Shown here: one piece after another, positions 11,122 through 22,394 of the stretch
Layout of the letters: each line of letters starts with the position of its first letter
Numbering within the stretch: the first letter of the stretch is position 1
Assembly (NCBI GenBank): GCA_002749535.1
Contig: MZZL01000409.1
Span: forward strand, 2,310,160 to 2,374,159
DNA: 64,000 nucleotides
Source of the DNA: Apophysomyces variabilis
Lineage: Eukaryota; Mucoromycota; Mucoromycetes; Mucorales; Mucoraceae
Reading direction: 5' to 3'
Made by a program: the position numbers and the translations under genes
Notes under the pieces: generated by a model
Told to the model about the DNA's origin: nothing
Databases searched by the model: none
Seen by the model: the letters and a program-made list of their open reading frames with translations, nothing else

Positions 11122-12354
11122 TCACATCTCCGGTCCGAGTGAGGATTCGACGATAATGGCTGTTACTTTGTAAGGGTCAATGTTGGACGCTGGCCGTCTG
11201 TCCTCCATATAGCCTTTGCCTTGCATGGCAACATGGCGAGGGATGCGTATGGAAGCGCCACGATTGCCAAATCCATACGAAAACACGGCGATATGACCAG
11301 TCTCATGCCTTCCAGTTAATCTGAGATCGTTGTCATCTCCGTAAACTTCAAGGTGTTCAAAATGCTTCAGACTCATCTTTTCGATAGCTTCATCCATGAC
11401 ATCCAACCCTCCATCTTCCCGCATTTTGGCTGTGGAGTAATCTATGCCGACTTTTAGTCAAGATGCACGCATATGAAAGAATCTGTGGATATTTACTTGT
11501 GTGACATCCGGCGCCGTTCCAATCGCCAGCAACAGGTTTTGGATGAAGGGAGACCCCAACCCCAAATTCTTCTGCAACCCGTTCCAGAATATATCTTGCG
11601 ACCCAAAGCTCGTCTGACACGGAGACACCTTCGCATGGTCCCACTTGAAATTCATATTGTGATGGTGCAGCCTCAGCATTAATTCCTGATATCCTGATGC
11701 CTGCAAACAAACAAGCTCGATAGTGCGCTTCCATAATATCCCTTCCATAGATCTTGTCTGCGCCTATACCACAATAGTATTTTCCCTAAGAAAGAAGACG
11801 GAGGTCAGATTGACAAAGGGATTATAAAGCAAAATGTACTTGGGGTTCCGGGGCACCATTCTGCGGCCATCCATAAGGTCTGTTTGTTTCGGGGTCCATC
11901 AACATATATTCTTGCTCGATACCAAACCATGGTTCTGCATCAGCGTATGTGTCCATGACTTTTTTGCACGAATGGCGGAAATTTGTTGCGTGGGGGGTAT
12001 TGTTCTTGAATAGATCAACATGATTAGTTATTTCGATATCATGATCCACGAGCATACATGATTGTATGTTTCACATAATACAAGTTTGTTATCGCCTCCT
12101 CGAAAAGGATCTGCGTAGATAGCGACTGGGCGAAGAAGTACGTCTGAATTCTTTCCTTTGGCTTGACCTGTTGAGGAGCCATCAAAATTCCACTCGGGCA
12201 AATCGCTCGGGCTACGAGGAATATTGGAGACGGTTCTTGTTTTTGAGCGTAGTTGGTTAAAGCCGTCAACCCATATGTATTCTACTTGCACTAGCCTTCC
12301 TTGATGGAGGCTCATGTACTTTGCTAATGTAGAGGATTGGGAAATGAATGCCAT
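11122..12354 (-). CDS. GLN1: Glutamine synthetase (eukaryotic type, GSII)
   Basis: Four exons (12058-12354, 11840-12004, 11497-11785, 11122-11441) give 356 aa, the normal length for eukaryotic GS. The enzyme makes glutamine from glutamate, ammonia and ATP and is the main entry for ammonium nitrogen. Motifs in order: [34 protein letters not shown] (metal-binding Glu), [47 protein letters not shown] across an intron, RHETGH, and [11 protein letters not shown] near the C-terminus. Introns are 53-55 nt GT-AG. The minus-strand intron at 12005-12057 ends in AAG and contains CTAAT, a plausible branch site. No abnormality is seen. Confidence 0.96.
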
Positions 12355-13113
12355 TAAAACAAGATCAATAAAGAGATAGTAACAGTCTTCCGGCCCTAGC
12401 TTTGGATTAGCATGATAAGAAGAAGAAGAAAAAGAAAAAGAAAAAGACCGGATATCACGGCATGATACCTTGGCTTCCTAATCCAGTGCCGATGGGCTGT
12501 AATTCTGGATGCTACAGGATGTATGAACTGGCCAATGGTCCAAGCTGATAGGGCTTCGCATGTGCAAAGTGGACCCAGTCCATACCTTTTTTAGCTTATC
12601 TTGCGTTGCTTTGTCTGGATTTCATGATAAAGCGCTCAGAGCCAGTCGCGATAGCAAAATAGATGACTGATCATCTCGGTCTTTTCGGAGGAGATAAGCC
12701 GCTTTGTATCTTCATAGATAAAACATCTTTACTCATAAGCCCTAGATCAAATCACATACACTACATTCATGCTTCTCCATGGTATATCCACCTGATTGCG
12801 TTTAGAGCCTTCTAACCGTGTCTGATATTGAAAAAGGGCAGAGGCATAAGAGAAAGATTGTTAGATAAAGCATCTTCATATATGCTCACTATCCATTCTA
12901 CTAACATGGAGCTCATATGTAACTGGTAGTGCCCGGTACTTAGTTTGCATAGGTTGCTGTCCGTTCGGGAAGAGCAGAGATTTACTTTTCATTGGCTGCT
13001 GTTTGCCTAGTCATTGATTGGCTGAGTTACTGAGCGTGACATTCTCGAAAAAAACACAATCTCAGCAGAGGCTCTCTTTTACCAAGTGAAACACACGCAC
13101 ACACACAAATACC
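12355..13113. other. Divergent promoter region between GLN1 and RPB6
   Basis: Contains a purine-rich (GAA/GAAAAA) tract at about 12418-12448 and a short CA-rich run before the RPB6 ATG (about 13089-13108). It is probably the upstream region of both divergent genes. No ORF of interest is present. Confidence 0.45.
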
Positions 13114-13687
13114 ATGTCGGATGTTGAGGATTATGACAACTATGAATATGAGTATGCTTCAAAGCATCTCAGGTACCTAACATATTAACCGATGATTTAT
13201 GCTCATAGCTACGGCGATCACTTTGGGGAGGTAATCGTAATGTACAGGCCATGATCAGGCAAGTAGTTATCGAATGTAGACCGTAGATGATGTGGAGCTC
13301 GAAAATGAGGGAGAGGAAGAGGAGCATACCACAATATTGGACGAAGTTGTCAACGCAAATACCACAGAGGCAACTGTACCGCTCGAAAATAAAGAAAAGT
13401 TCACAACACCGTACTTGACAAAATATGAACGGGCAAGGGTGCTGGGAACGCGTGCATTGCAAATAAGGTAAACGTGTTATGGAGAGCAGCTTGGCTTGCA
13501 GAACTGAAACTGGCGAATGTCAAATAGCTTGGGTGCACCTGTAATGATTGAACTTCAAGGTGAATCCGATCCGCTTGTCATCGCAAAACGAGAATTACGG
13601 GAGAAAAAGATCCCGCTGATCGTTCGGCGAACTTTACCTGATGGATCTTATGAAGACTGGTGTATTAAGGATCTAATCGTCGATTAA
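13114..13687 (+). CDS. RPO26: RNA polymerases I/II/III common subunit RPABC2 (Rpb6)
   Basis: Exons 13114-13151, 13209-13230 (22 nt), 13280-13467 and 13528-13687 give 135 aa. The acidic N-terminus ([13 protein letters not shown]) leads into [20 protein letters not shown] and, across the last intron, [20 protein letters not shown] and [19 protein letters not shown], the hallmarks of Rpb6/omega. The subunit helps assemble all three nuclear polymerases. The length fits fungal and animal Rpb6. The small second exon is supported because it joins ga|c and keeps the frame. It is divergent from GLN1. Confidence 0.93.
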
Positions 13688-14195
13688 GGTGTGATTCTGT
13701 TCTTTTGCATCGTCTTAAGAACATACGCCCTGTTTCTTGGTAACAGACAGCCGAAAATCTCTACAAATTCTATACACGTCTTGCATTTATTCACGCCTCT
13801 TTTCAATTACCATTCCCCCACCCCCCACCAACACATTTGTCCTATGAACAAACATTAATTTTTTCGGTCAGAACATTATTAATAACGGGTGTGATTTTGA
13901 ATATTTCCTGGCCTTTGTTGGAATTCAGTGGCTAACTTCCCACTGCCAATCTTAGTTGCTTAGATTATATTTCTTCACGTACGGCAATGACTTTTGTGAA
14001 TTTCATCCAATACTCCGTTCAACAAAGTCCGGAGAAAAAAAATAAAAGGAATGCAGTGAGTTTATTCATGGTCAGAGAAAGAACACTAGAGATTACATGG
14101 TTTTAAGCGGAAAATTAGTGGTGCGCTGCTCACACTCCTCCTCCACTACGACTTCGGCAAAAGTTACTAAGCCGAAACAGGATTATCCGCCTAAT
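13688..14195. other. Intergenic, no gene recognised
   Basis: Contains a short C-rich tract at about 13815-13828. No convincing coding or RNA feature. Confidence 0.4.
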
Positions 14196-14399
14196 TTACC
14201 TGACATCCCGTAATCCAATGCCATGGTTACGTTGTTTCCAGTCGGCCCGAATGTGTTCCAATTCCTGTGAATCTCGAATCGGTTCACCAGAGGGCACGAA
14301 TTGTAATGGTTGCTCTGTGGAAGCAGCCTTAACTTTACTAATGACGAATGTTGAGGCAACAGCTAAGGTCAAAGGTGCGGCTCTATATGTCATAACCAA
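14196..14399 (-). CDS. Possible small protein with an N-terminal hydrophobic segment (67 aa)
   Basis: An open frame starting MVMTYRAAPLTLAVASTFV has an N-terminal hydrophobic stretch (about residues 8-22), then a polar tail ending ADWKQRNHGIGLRDVR. This could be a small single-pass membrane protein or an imported mitochondrial protein. The stop TAA overlaps a possible GT donor, so a further exon cannot be excluded. I recognise no family. It may be spurious. Confidence 0.3.
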   Translation of the reverse strand: MVMTYRAAPLTLAVASTFVISKVKAASTEQPLQFVPSGEPIRDSQELEHIRADWKQRNHGIGLRDVR

Positions 14400-14963
14400 A
14401 TATCAAATGAATAAGTCTGATGGATTTGGTTCAGACATACAAGTAGAGAGAACTTCTTTTTGTCAGATAGGACGGCATAGGGCAAGTGCGTGTGTGAGGG
14501 AAAAAAGCAGGTTAGAAAGTGTCCCGTGTTCTGTTATGCATTGATACGAGGTTCAATCGCGGATTTGGTTGGTTTGGAAAAGCAAACTGCCGTATCAGGT
14601 GTCATCCCAAAGTGGTAAAACACATTGTCTCTCTTTCAGCAAAGCCATGGGAACAAAGTGAACCCAAATTCAGTACTATGCCTTGATACGCGGACTTGTA
14701 TTTTTTATAGACATAAGATTACCTTCAATTAGTATTATACTCATAGGAGGGCGATAATGCTGTGTCTCGAATAAGAAGGAATAACAGGAATAAAAGTAGA
14801 TTCAACTTGCACAACGTCACGGAGCTGTTTTCCCAAGAGTCGTTTGCTTGGAAGCACCCACAGCAGGTATCTGTCGTCCGGTGTTACAAAAGTCACATTA
14901 AAGCAGACGATTCAGTCGAGCAGGGCCCTTCGCTGTGATTTTTTTTCCTTTTTTCCTTGCGTC

Positions 14964-15484
14964 ATGCTATGCTGCTCAATCAGTGCTACCGTTGGTTTCT
15001 CTACGTTTTATTCTTATCTGCGCTAACTGTTGCTGCAAGCGCCTCGCAAGCAAAGAAATGGCGACACTTTGGATTCGGTCGACGATGTGACAATACTTGC
15101 TCCGGATTTAGAGGGCTTACCGCATCATCTCAAAACATATGCTACGTTTCATGCTCACTTATACATGCTGGTGGTATAAGTTATGTAATCTATAAAGCAG
15201 TCAATGCGAAGATATGGGACAGCATTGGTTTTTGGCTGTACTGCCATAAGGATGAAAGGCGAAGGAGATCTCAGTATGTTTCTTCGAAAGATCCAATTCA
15301 ACAACACTACTACCATACCAATCCTTGATGGTAAAACAAACCATACAGAGTTTTTAATTCTCGGGAAAATAATCCTACGAAGCGAGGAAGCATCGGGAAT
15401 CCGGAACGATACAATTAACCACATTTTCTCACTTACCTTACTTTCAATAAATGATAATCATAATATAACATGCAGCATTGCTTA
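14964..15484 (+). CDS. Possible secreted/membrane protein with unresolved splicing
   Basis: Two pieces look coding. One begins at ATG 14970 with hydrophobic MLLNQCYRWFLYVLFLSALT, and a parallel frame continues as DDVTILAPDLEGLPHHLKTY. The other, in a different frame from about 15201 to 15484, reads MRRYGTALVFGCTAIRMKGE and continues with sequons NNT, NHT, NDT and NIT. The sequons and hydrophobic leader suggest an extracytoplasmic protein. I could not find introns of normal length that join the frames: the obvious gap (gtataag...gcag) would be only 27 nt. The region may be a real gene with a different exon plan, or a decayed one. Confidence 0.25.
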
Positions 15485-16093
15485 ATAAAGGCAGAGGGCA
15501 TCAATGATTGTAGTTTTATCCCTGCTGTCTAAGCTATCCATGTTCCTAGAATGCCTGATGAGCGGAGATAAAATAGTCCCTTTGTTATGCAATGCCACAC
15601 ATCAAGGCCACCGTTCTCCTGGCTATCACTCAAATGTGAACTGTTGTCAAAGAGAACAAGAAAATTGTTTACTGTATCATCAGGAAAATCATGATTACCT
15701 TTCTGTTTGAGGTTTCTGTTATTACTAAAATAATTACGATATGCTGTACCAGCTTAAGGTCCGAATTAAAATGCGCGAGTTTTCCCTCCGCCCACCGAGT
15801 CTTTCTAACACCCATTACCCAACTTGCCACCCGCAGCCATGATACCGACAGTGCAATGACCGAAAAGCCACGAGGATTACACAGCACCTGAGATACAAGG
15901 GTTCTCAAGTTCTTCCAAATCTTTCCCGCTTTGGAGTGGCAATTTGCCAATTTCTACGAATAGGCACGACCACAGAATTTGAGTCTTAACAAGGCCAAAG
16001 AACTTTACAAGAAACACGCTTGCCGCGCCATCCATAACCATCGTCAATTCGGAAGGCGGAGCAGTTGCGGTTGGCAACAACATTTGTCAGAGC
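15485..16093. other. Intergenic, no gene recognised
   Basis: Short open frames on both strands without motif or splice support lie between the uncertain secreted ORF and the D...ExK gene. Nothing supportable was found. Confidence 0.4.
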
Positions 16094-17819
16094 ATGTCGT
16101 CTTCGTGCTCTTCGGGTGAATATGATATCAAGGAAATGACCTTTGTCTGACACACTTTGATAGGAAGAAAGAGGAGAGAACCGGAGTCGGGTTGCTCTGG
16201 AGCAGCAGGAGCAGCGGAAACGGAGGAATCAACGGACGAAGACCCGCTGAACACGGAGCAATTTCTGATCAACCCATGCCTTCGATCATTATATGATGCC
16301 GTGTATATGTTGGTAAGCATATGCCTTTTTGCTACGAGAACGTTATCCAACTTTTCGTTGCAGCACAAAGGAAAGCAGGTGGACGTGGATGCCCTACAGC
16401 CAAAATATACAGGGACAACAGTCCAATTTGAAATCTATAAGCATTGCCGAGAACAGCTAAGAGATTACAAAAAGTTGTCGAAAGTCGAAGTCTCGCATCT
16501 CCAGTAAGTTAATCATAAAAAAACGCATTTGCCTTCTCATTGTTGTATTCAAGTGTCTCTTTATCTGGAATTGTCAATTTGATTCTGAATACATCACCAG
16601 ATTACCTCCAAGATCCACAGTCGACCAAGCAAAGGCCTATGGACAGCAGTTATTCAAAATTGATGAAAAGACTGTGGTGGCAACATTTGCGAGTATGAAG
16701 CAGGTTTGTTGACGAAAATTGTGTAGATCAGAATCATCCTAATAAGCTTCCAGATATATACGACAAGTGGCATGAGTGGAATGCGTTTGGCGGTTGCGAA
16801 GAAGAAGGCGGAGCTCTTAGAGAGTCAAAGCCCGTCTGTGATGTTCAGCGACGACCTAAAATTGTGCGAGATTTTCGAGAAGATGTAAGTGCTATTTGAG
16901 AAGCATCGGCCGCACATCTTTCTAATACTAGTCATATTTTTAATAAGGATGAAAGAAGTCGAATTCGGTGAGTGGACGGAGAAGAAGAGCGAATTAGGGT
17001 ACCTTGTCTACTGGAAAGATGTACTCCCGACGATCTTTCGCGGTGTTGGTCTGGTGAAGTTGCGGGTGTAAGTCAAACGCCAGGATTAGCTACGCCTATT
17101 CTTACCCACAAAATTTGCCGTAGCGGTGAGCCGGCAAGTGGCTCCACAAAATATGACCGTGTTTTTAATGAGCATGAGCACGGAGAAACTAGGAAAAATA
17201 TTTCTGGGCGCAAGATTGATCTGATTGCCAAGATGCATACTGTGAACGAACTTCAAGATAAGAACCTGTTGGAGTTATCGACGGCGGAATTTAAGACAGT
17301 CGACGTTTTGGACGATGCGGTCTTGATTCAAGAGAATAAGAACATCCGAACCTCGAAATCACTTCTGGCCTCTATCTTGCGACAAATACACGAGGATACT
17401 TTTGTCTTAGGGTTCAATTTCACCGGTATGTTAAACGATATGTGTATACGCTACTTGCTAATGTCAATCGCTGTAGGCCTTTCGGGGAACATGTTCTCGG
17501 TTTTCCGGAAGGATCATGCAGTGTTCGCCATGTCGGTTGCGGACGTGTTCATGCCAGGCTGTGAGACTGACCTTGAAGACTTCCTCAGCGAGTCTAACTA
17601 TGTTTTGCCGATTCTCTTTGCCTACAACGTACACTGTCGCATAAAGCAGTGCAAGCTAGCTCACTGATTTATTTACAGCGACATGTGGAGCATCTTTCCA
17701 AGAAAATAGACAGCAGCAGCCGAAGGGCTTTGAGACGGAAGTTGACGCCTGAGGGGATAGACCAGACAGCCGACATTCAGCGGGTTCTACCGCCGACGTT
17801 CTATTCACCAAAACGATGA
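16094..17819 (+). CDS. Unknown family protein with a D...ExK (PD-(D/E)XK-like) motif
   Basis: Nine exons (16094-16115, 16164-16312, 16364-16503, 16601-16703, 16754-16884, 16948-17067, 17124-17425, 17477-17628, 17679-17819) give 419 aa with an intact frame. The N-terminus is acidic and Ser-rich. The middle (about 70-190) is helical and charged (SVMFSDDLKLCEIFEKMMKE). A core around residues 248-279 reads ISGRKIDLIAKM, then ELSTAEFK. That spacing (Asp254, Glu277-x-Lys279) matches the catalytic signature of PD-(D/E)XK nuclease folds. It is followed by LSGNMFSVFRKDHAVFAMSV and a basic C-terminus (KKIDSSSRRALRRKL). I recognise no named family. The nuclease-like reading is inference from motif spacing; a non-catalytic fold is equally possible. 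The intact multi-intron structure argues for a functional gene rather than a transposon relic. Confidence 0.8.
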
Positions 17820-17899
17820 ATGGATGCTCTTTCCGCTTTAGGCAATCTTGGAAAACTTAGCTGCATTTTTAATTCGGACCTTAAGCTAGTGTTTTGTGA

Positions 17900-18470
17900 C
17901 GCAATTGGTCTTCGCAGCTCGTTTTTTTAAAACATCCTAACGAAATTAGTTGTTTTTAAAGATGTATCGCTTGATGTGTAGTATCCCAAAAGAGTTAATG
18001 CGCTTTAACAACTACAGCATGTTCAAGCCGCTGTCAAGGGCATTGCATCGTGGGAAACCGGAACTGGCCGATGAAAAGGCGACCAATACTACCTTCTGCT
18101 GAAGGACTTTGAAAGGCAGTTGCTAGCTATTCCTGGCTCAATCCTGGGAGGCTTGGGAGCTATCCTTGCACCGACCAATCCCACGCCCTATGTGGTGGCA
18201 TATATGTTGCTGTTGCTTGGGCCTGGTAGCCAACAGGTTGATATTGCCCTCCAAATCACACGATCAGGATAATCTGCGTCAGCGAGTTAGCAGATTTTTC
18301 AGGCAACTTTGCTCACGTCTGATTTTCAAATATCCATTACCATGGTTATCCTGCTACTGCATTTTTTTTTGCGGTACGCCCGCTTAGGTCCAGGATCCAT
18401 GTCCTCCGCCTGATAGAGACCCAATCTTTCCAGATCTGTCACTCATCACGCCAAATCTCGGACGTATCTG
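17900..18470 (+). pseudogene. Degenerate coding remnant, unidentified
   Basis: One frame stays protein-like across several stops. It reads HVQAAVKGIASWETGTGR, stop, then DQYYLLLKDFERQLLAIPGS followed by Gly/Ala/Pro-rich sequence to about 18270, another stop, and SASELADFSGNFAHV. This looks like a decayed ORF, plausibly from a mobile element given the transposon debris just downstream. I cannot assign a family. Confidence 0.3.
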
Positions 18471-18959
18471 ACGTAAGGCTTTCTTCCATGATCCAGTAAG
18501 ACCCCTGTCCGGATACTCCTTTAGCTCTGAATCATTAATCGGCTCTTTCTAGCACATTCTTATGGACTCAGTATAAAGATATCCTTTGCCTTATATCAAA
18601 GGAAGGAGAGACAAGCGCATGTATCTTACCTCAATCTACATATCCCTCTCAAGTCTAAGTCCAGGCTCTGTTATAGGACTCATCATCCAACTTCATCTTT
18701 TCTACTCACTCCTGCGAACAAAATACAGCTTAAGGGGAAGTAATTTCATAACTGCAAGCGGTAATTGTCTGAGAATTGGTCATCAAGATGATCGTTAACG
18801 AGTACTGAAGATACAGGTCGTGGATACCCTCCTTGCCACAAGCAGGCACAACGATAGCAGCCACTTGTCTCTCCCTGTGCCTCTCGCTACCACTGGCTAT
18901 GTTCAAACCGTCAAACCCCATTATCGATATGCCTAACAAGCAGAAGAAACAATAAAACG

Positions 18960-19165
18960 TTTGCCAAACCTCGTCCAATGAACATCACCAAGTCTTATGC
19001 ACCTAAGAAAGAAGAGTTCAAGCAATGGTGTCATAAAGGTCCTGCAGGACCTTTGAACGATATTTTTGATATTGAAACGCTGCACTTGTTTCCCGCTACG
19101 CATATACAATGCTTGCAGAAAGTGGTAAGCATGACTGTGGTGGGTAAAGGATGCATTCATTAGTA
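18960..19165 (+). pseudogene. Possible N-terminal fragment of a tyrosine recombinase (Crypton-like)
   Basis: The frame beginning AKPRPMNITKSYAPKKEEFK then QWCHKGPAGPLNDIFDIETL resembles the N-terminal core-binding segment (Tyr-x-x-Lys...Phe-x-x-Trp-Cys) of fungal tyrosine recombinase/Ndc10-like proteins carried by Crypton elements. It ends at a stop after about 61 codons from the ATG at 18978, and no catalytic R...HxxR...Y block follows. It is therefore a fragment. The assignment rests on motif resemblance only. Confidence 0.35.
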
Positions 19166-19399
19166 TAAGTGGTCAACAGACGATATATAAGAAAAGGCAA
19201 AGACAGGCCGATCTGACGAGGATCTTGAGGATCACCCGGCCGCTCCCCATCCAAGTCCTGCTCTGCATTGCTCTACTTCACAATTTAAAGAAAACAAAGT
19301 TGATACTTACCTTATGCTTTTCGGATGACCATACATTACTATTACAATTTTTCCTTATTTTGGCGTACATCCCAGCATTTATGCGAATGCGAAACAAAG

Positions 19400-20625
19400 C
19401 CTTCAAAAGTCAGACGGCCTTACCTTGTTGCATGCTTCATGGACTCTTGTCGTCAAGGTCTCTTCTGCCAAAAACCTGTTGCGCTTAACTTTATTTTTGC
19501 CACAGACCAGAATTGTTCTATTGGGTTAAGCTCTGGAGAATATGAGGAAGATATGCGCATCTGTATCCTCGATGCTCAATATATTTTGCGATATCTTTAT
19601 TCGTATGAATAGGTGCATTTTTTGTAACAATATAATGGCCCTTCATTTCGGAAACTTGTCCATTTCATCCAAAGTGTTCTTCAAGAAACTAATATAGTGA
19701 CCGGTTACAGTGCCAGTGCTCAGTTTTTCGTATTCTTGATCGGCCTTTCTCTTCTTACCATTCTGTGGTATCCTTACACTACCCTTGATAAAACCCGAAG
19801 CAGAAATGGCGCCCAGTATAGTCTTGGTTTTAGCTCTTGTTGTAGACAGAGGTGTATTTTTTTTTAGACCAGGCCTTAGTCCGTTTCATATCGATATGAA
19901 ATGCAGCCTCATCAACAAACACACAATTCGTTGCGTAATCCATGTCTGTCTTTTCCCAATGACTAACTCATTCAAACCGTTCCTGAACTTTTTCTGGACT
20001 GTTTCTTTCAACAGACTGAAAGTCTGCTTTTTTCAATGAAAAGTTACAATGTGTCGTCAAGAAGGTATAAACAGTGCTTCGAGAAACTTCAAGGTCGCTA
20101 AACTGCTCCTTTAAATGTTCAGCTACGTTAGTGACTGTAGCAGAGGGATCGTTATCAATTAAATTGATAACAACACTCTCATCGTCTGAAGTCAAGATTG
20201 GTTTACGACCTCGCTTAATACCATTCTCGAGTATACTATCAGGGCGCTCATTATATTGCTTAACCTATCTCTGTGCTGTACGAACATTGATGTCCAACTG
20301 TTTTACTGCAGCATATGCACTCAAACATTTGTCAATTTTCAGCTTGAAAAAACGAGCCTTATCTTGAGCAGTGTACCGAACGTATTCAAGTTTTTCAGCT
20401 ACTTCCCTCATACACGTGTCCCCATCACCTCGCTTATCTAATTCCATTTGGCCTGCTTTGGCAAGATTCCAAGAACGCTGCATTTTGCAAATACTCTGAA
20501 TGAGAAGTGATTGATTCCAACAACAAATTGTTGCTGGTCAATAATGTAGTCCATAGGTTCAGGATTGCCGCGCTCATCAACGACATTTCCTTGACCATCT
20601 TCATATAAAAAGCAGGCACTCATAT
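19400..20625 (-). pseudogene. IS630/Tc1-mariner-type transposase, inactivated
   Basis: On the minus strand the transposase can be followed from MSACFLYEDGQGNVVDERGN, through a helix-turn-helix region (MREVAEKLEYVRYTAQDKAR, DLEVSRSTVYTFL) and the DDE core (CVFVDEAAFHIDMKRTKAWS, first Asp), to NAPIHTNKDIAKYIEHRGY and YSPELNPIEQFWSVAKNKVK. It is broken in several ways. There are in-frame stops at 20265-20267 and 19968-19970, where related proteins usually have Trp. The reading frame shifts near 20440 and again near the LNPIEQFW block. Lys replaces the second catalytic Asp (codon 19620-19622, K-NAPIH instead of D-NAPIH). This is an old, dead copy. I did not find its terminal repeats. Confidence 0.85.
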
Positions 20626-20639
20626 TACACTGTAAACAG

Positions 20640-21520
20640 GGGAAGAAAATATCCTTGAAGAAATAGCCCGGCGCCTATATTGCTGTGTTTTTCCTATTTA
20701 TCTGTGCGTGCCCATACAAGAACGTAGTCGTTGTATACGATGGAGATTAGGTTGGATGCCTAGCGGTAAGGAACGGGAATGCCGGAGCTGCCCTGCCAGG
20801 TCTCACTTTAGCCGTCAACACGCCATCTGTTGTCTAAGTGCCCATCATCGTCTGCAAGTCCCAATAGTTGTCCTGGACCCGATTTCATTCATCCTTAACA
20901 AGTTGCCTACTTCCCGCACGAGCTCTCGGCGCCAGCTTTTGTATTGGCGACATACTTGGCCCGCCTTGTGAGATCTTCTTACTATAGACCATTTGCGCCA
21001 TTCACCTGAATACATCTTCAACGATCCACCTTGTGCACGAACCATCCACACCGACTTCCTGCTGTGGGTCGGATCCTTCTCCTCCCCTGCACAGCTGGTT
21101 TCCTCTACCCTTTCTTCCTTTTGCCACTCAGTTTCGTATTATTTCTTTTCCCTATTCAGTTTGTTAGTCCCTTTGGTCTTTATCTTGTTTTGCTACTCAG
21201 ATTCTTTGCTCCTTTGTTTAACCTTTCCATCTTGCCTTTACCTTTTTTTCCCTCTGCTCGTAATGGTAACTTTTTCTCTTCATTTTTCCTCGAGACCAGG
21301 CTAGGGCGGACATACTTTCTTAGTCATTAAATAAACTACATTTGTCTGCGCGTTTCTATTTTTTGTTTGCGGATTGGAACTCAAGTTTTTGCGGAATCCA
21401 AAGAATACCTTTTGCATGGTTAGGTGAAATATTTGCGGTCAGACTGCCCTTCTTTGCGTACAGTCATGTCCATGTTCACTATTTACTGAGATAGTTTATT
21501 TCAAACCAAAGCAAGACGAA
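20640..21520. other. Repeat-like intergenic DNA, unassigned
   Basis: Open frames occur on both strands (for example minus 20845-21051, Arg/Trp-rich), and 21100-21300 is pyrimidine-rich. It sits between two transposase relics and is probably further decayed mobile DNA, but no domain can be named. Confidence 0.35.
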
Positions 21521-21553
21521 TTTATTTAAAGAAGTGGTTCTCTATTATTGCAT

Positions 21554-21850
21554 CTAACGGAAAAGCTCTCAGCGTGTCTGATCCATCCTGGATAGTCTGA
21601 GCGCTTTACTTTTCGAGCTGCTTGAACAATACGCTCTCGAAGGTTATCGTCAACTCGTAAGGGCTCCCGTCTTACCCCAGCCTTCACTTTGGCCCAAAAC
21701 TCTTCTATTGGATTGAGAAAGGGAGATTAGGGAGGATGATAGAAACATTTGTATCCTCTTTTTTCGACCAACTGCTTAACCTTGACTGGTGTATGGATGG
21801 GCACATTATCTATGACAAGATACTAACCGTTCATTCCGTGGCAATCCAAT
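21554..21850 (-). pseudogene. Fragment of a second IS630/Tc1-type transposase (C-terminal part)
   Basis: The minus strand encodes LVIDNVPIHTPVKVKQLVEK, RGYKCFYHPP, then a stop in place of the usual Tyr, then SPFLNPIEEFWAKVKAGVRR and a normal-looking C-terminus ending HAESFFR-stop at 21554. The second Asp (DNVPIH) and the LNPIEEFW block of the DDE core are present. The N-terminal two thirds are missing. It is a different family from the relic at 19400-20625, because the sequences differ throughout. Confidence 0.8.
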
Positions 21851-22390
21851 CTTTTGTGATTGCGTAATAGACAAAGTTTAAGATACAATAGGAGAAAAGG
21901 AGAAAATAACTACATTCAGGGAAAATAAAAGTGGAATATAAGGCAATACAATTGAGCAGAACAGGAATTGGGTACCATTGCCCTGACAGCTTCTGATACC
22001 ATAACTGACAGAAACGGATATGATATCGTCAATGATGTATAGAAACGAACGAAGAGGGTATATTTCCTCTACAGATGTTCCATTCTGTTCAAGACCTTCT
22101 ATTAGACTGAATCCATTTTTACTCTTGGGAGAATTGTTGTCTTATCACTGAATTGTTGTCATCCATAAGACATCCATCGATTTTCTTATCCATGACTGTG
22201 ATTTTTGGTTTCAGTAATCACGTACTATTTAAAAGCGAAGGGACAACATCTTTTCAATTCTTTGGCTCTGTTATCCAAAACATCGCCGGTATGTACTTCG
22301 CATTGATACTATGTACAGGATTACTCATACTCCGTGTTTACGTTTCAGCCTACAAGACCTCTGATCGAACGATCTTGGCTGAGTGACCAG
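21851..22390. other. Intergenic, no gene recognised
   Basis: AT-rich DNA between the transposase fragment and repeat copy 2. The ORF at 22153-22386 (77 aa, hydrophobic) has no recognisable motif. Confidence 0.35.
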
Positions 22391-22394
22391 CTCT

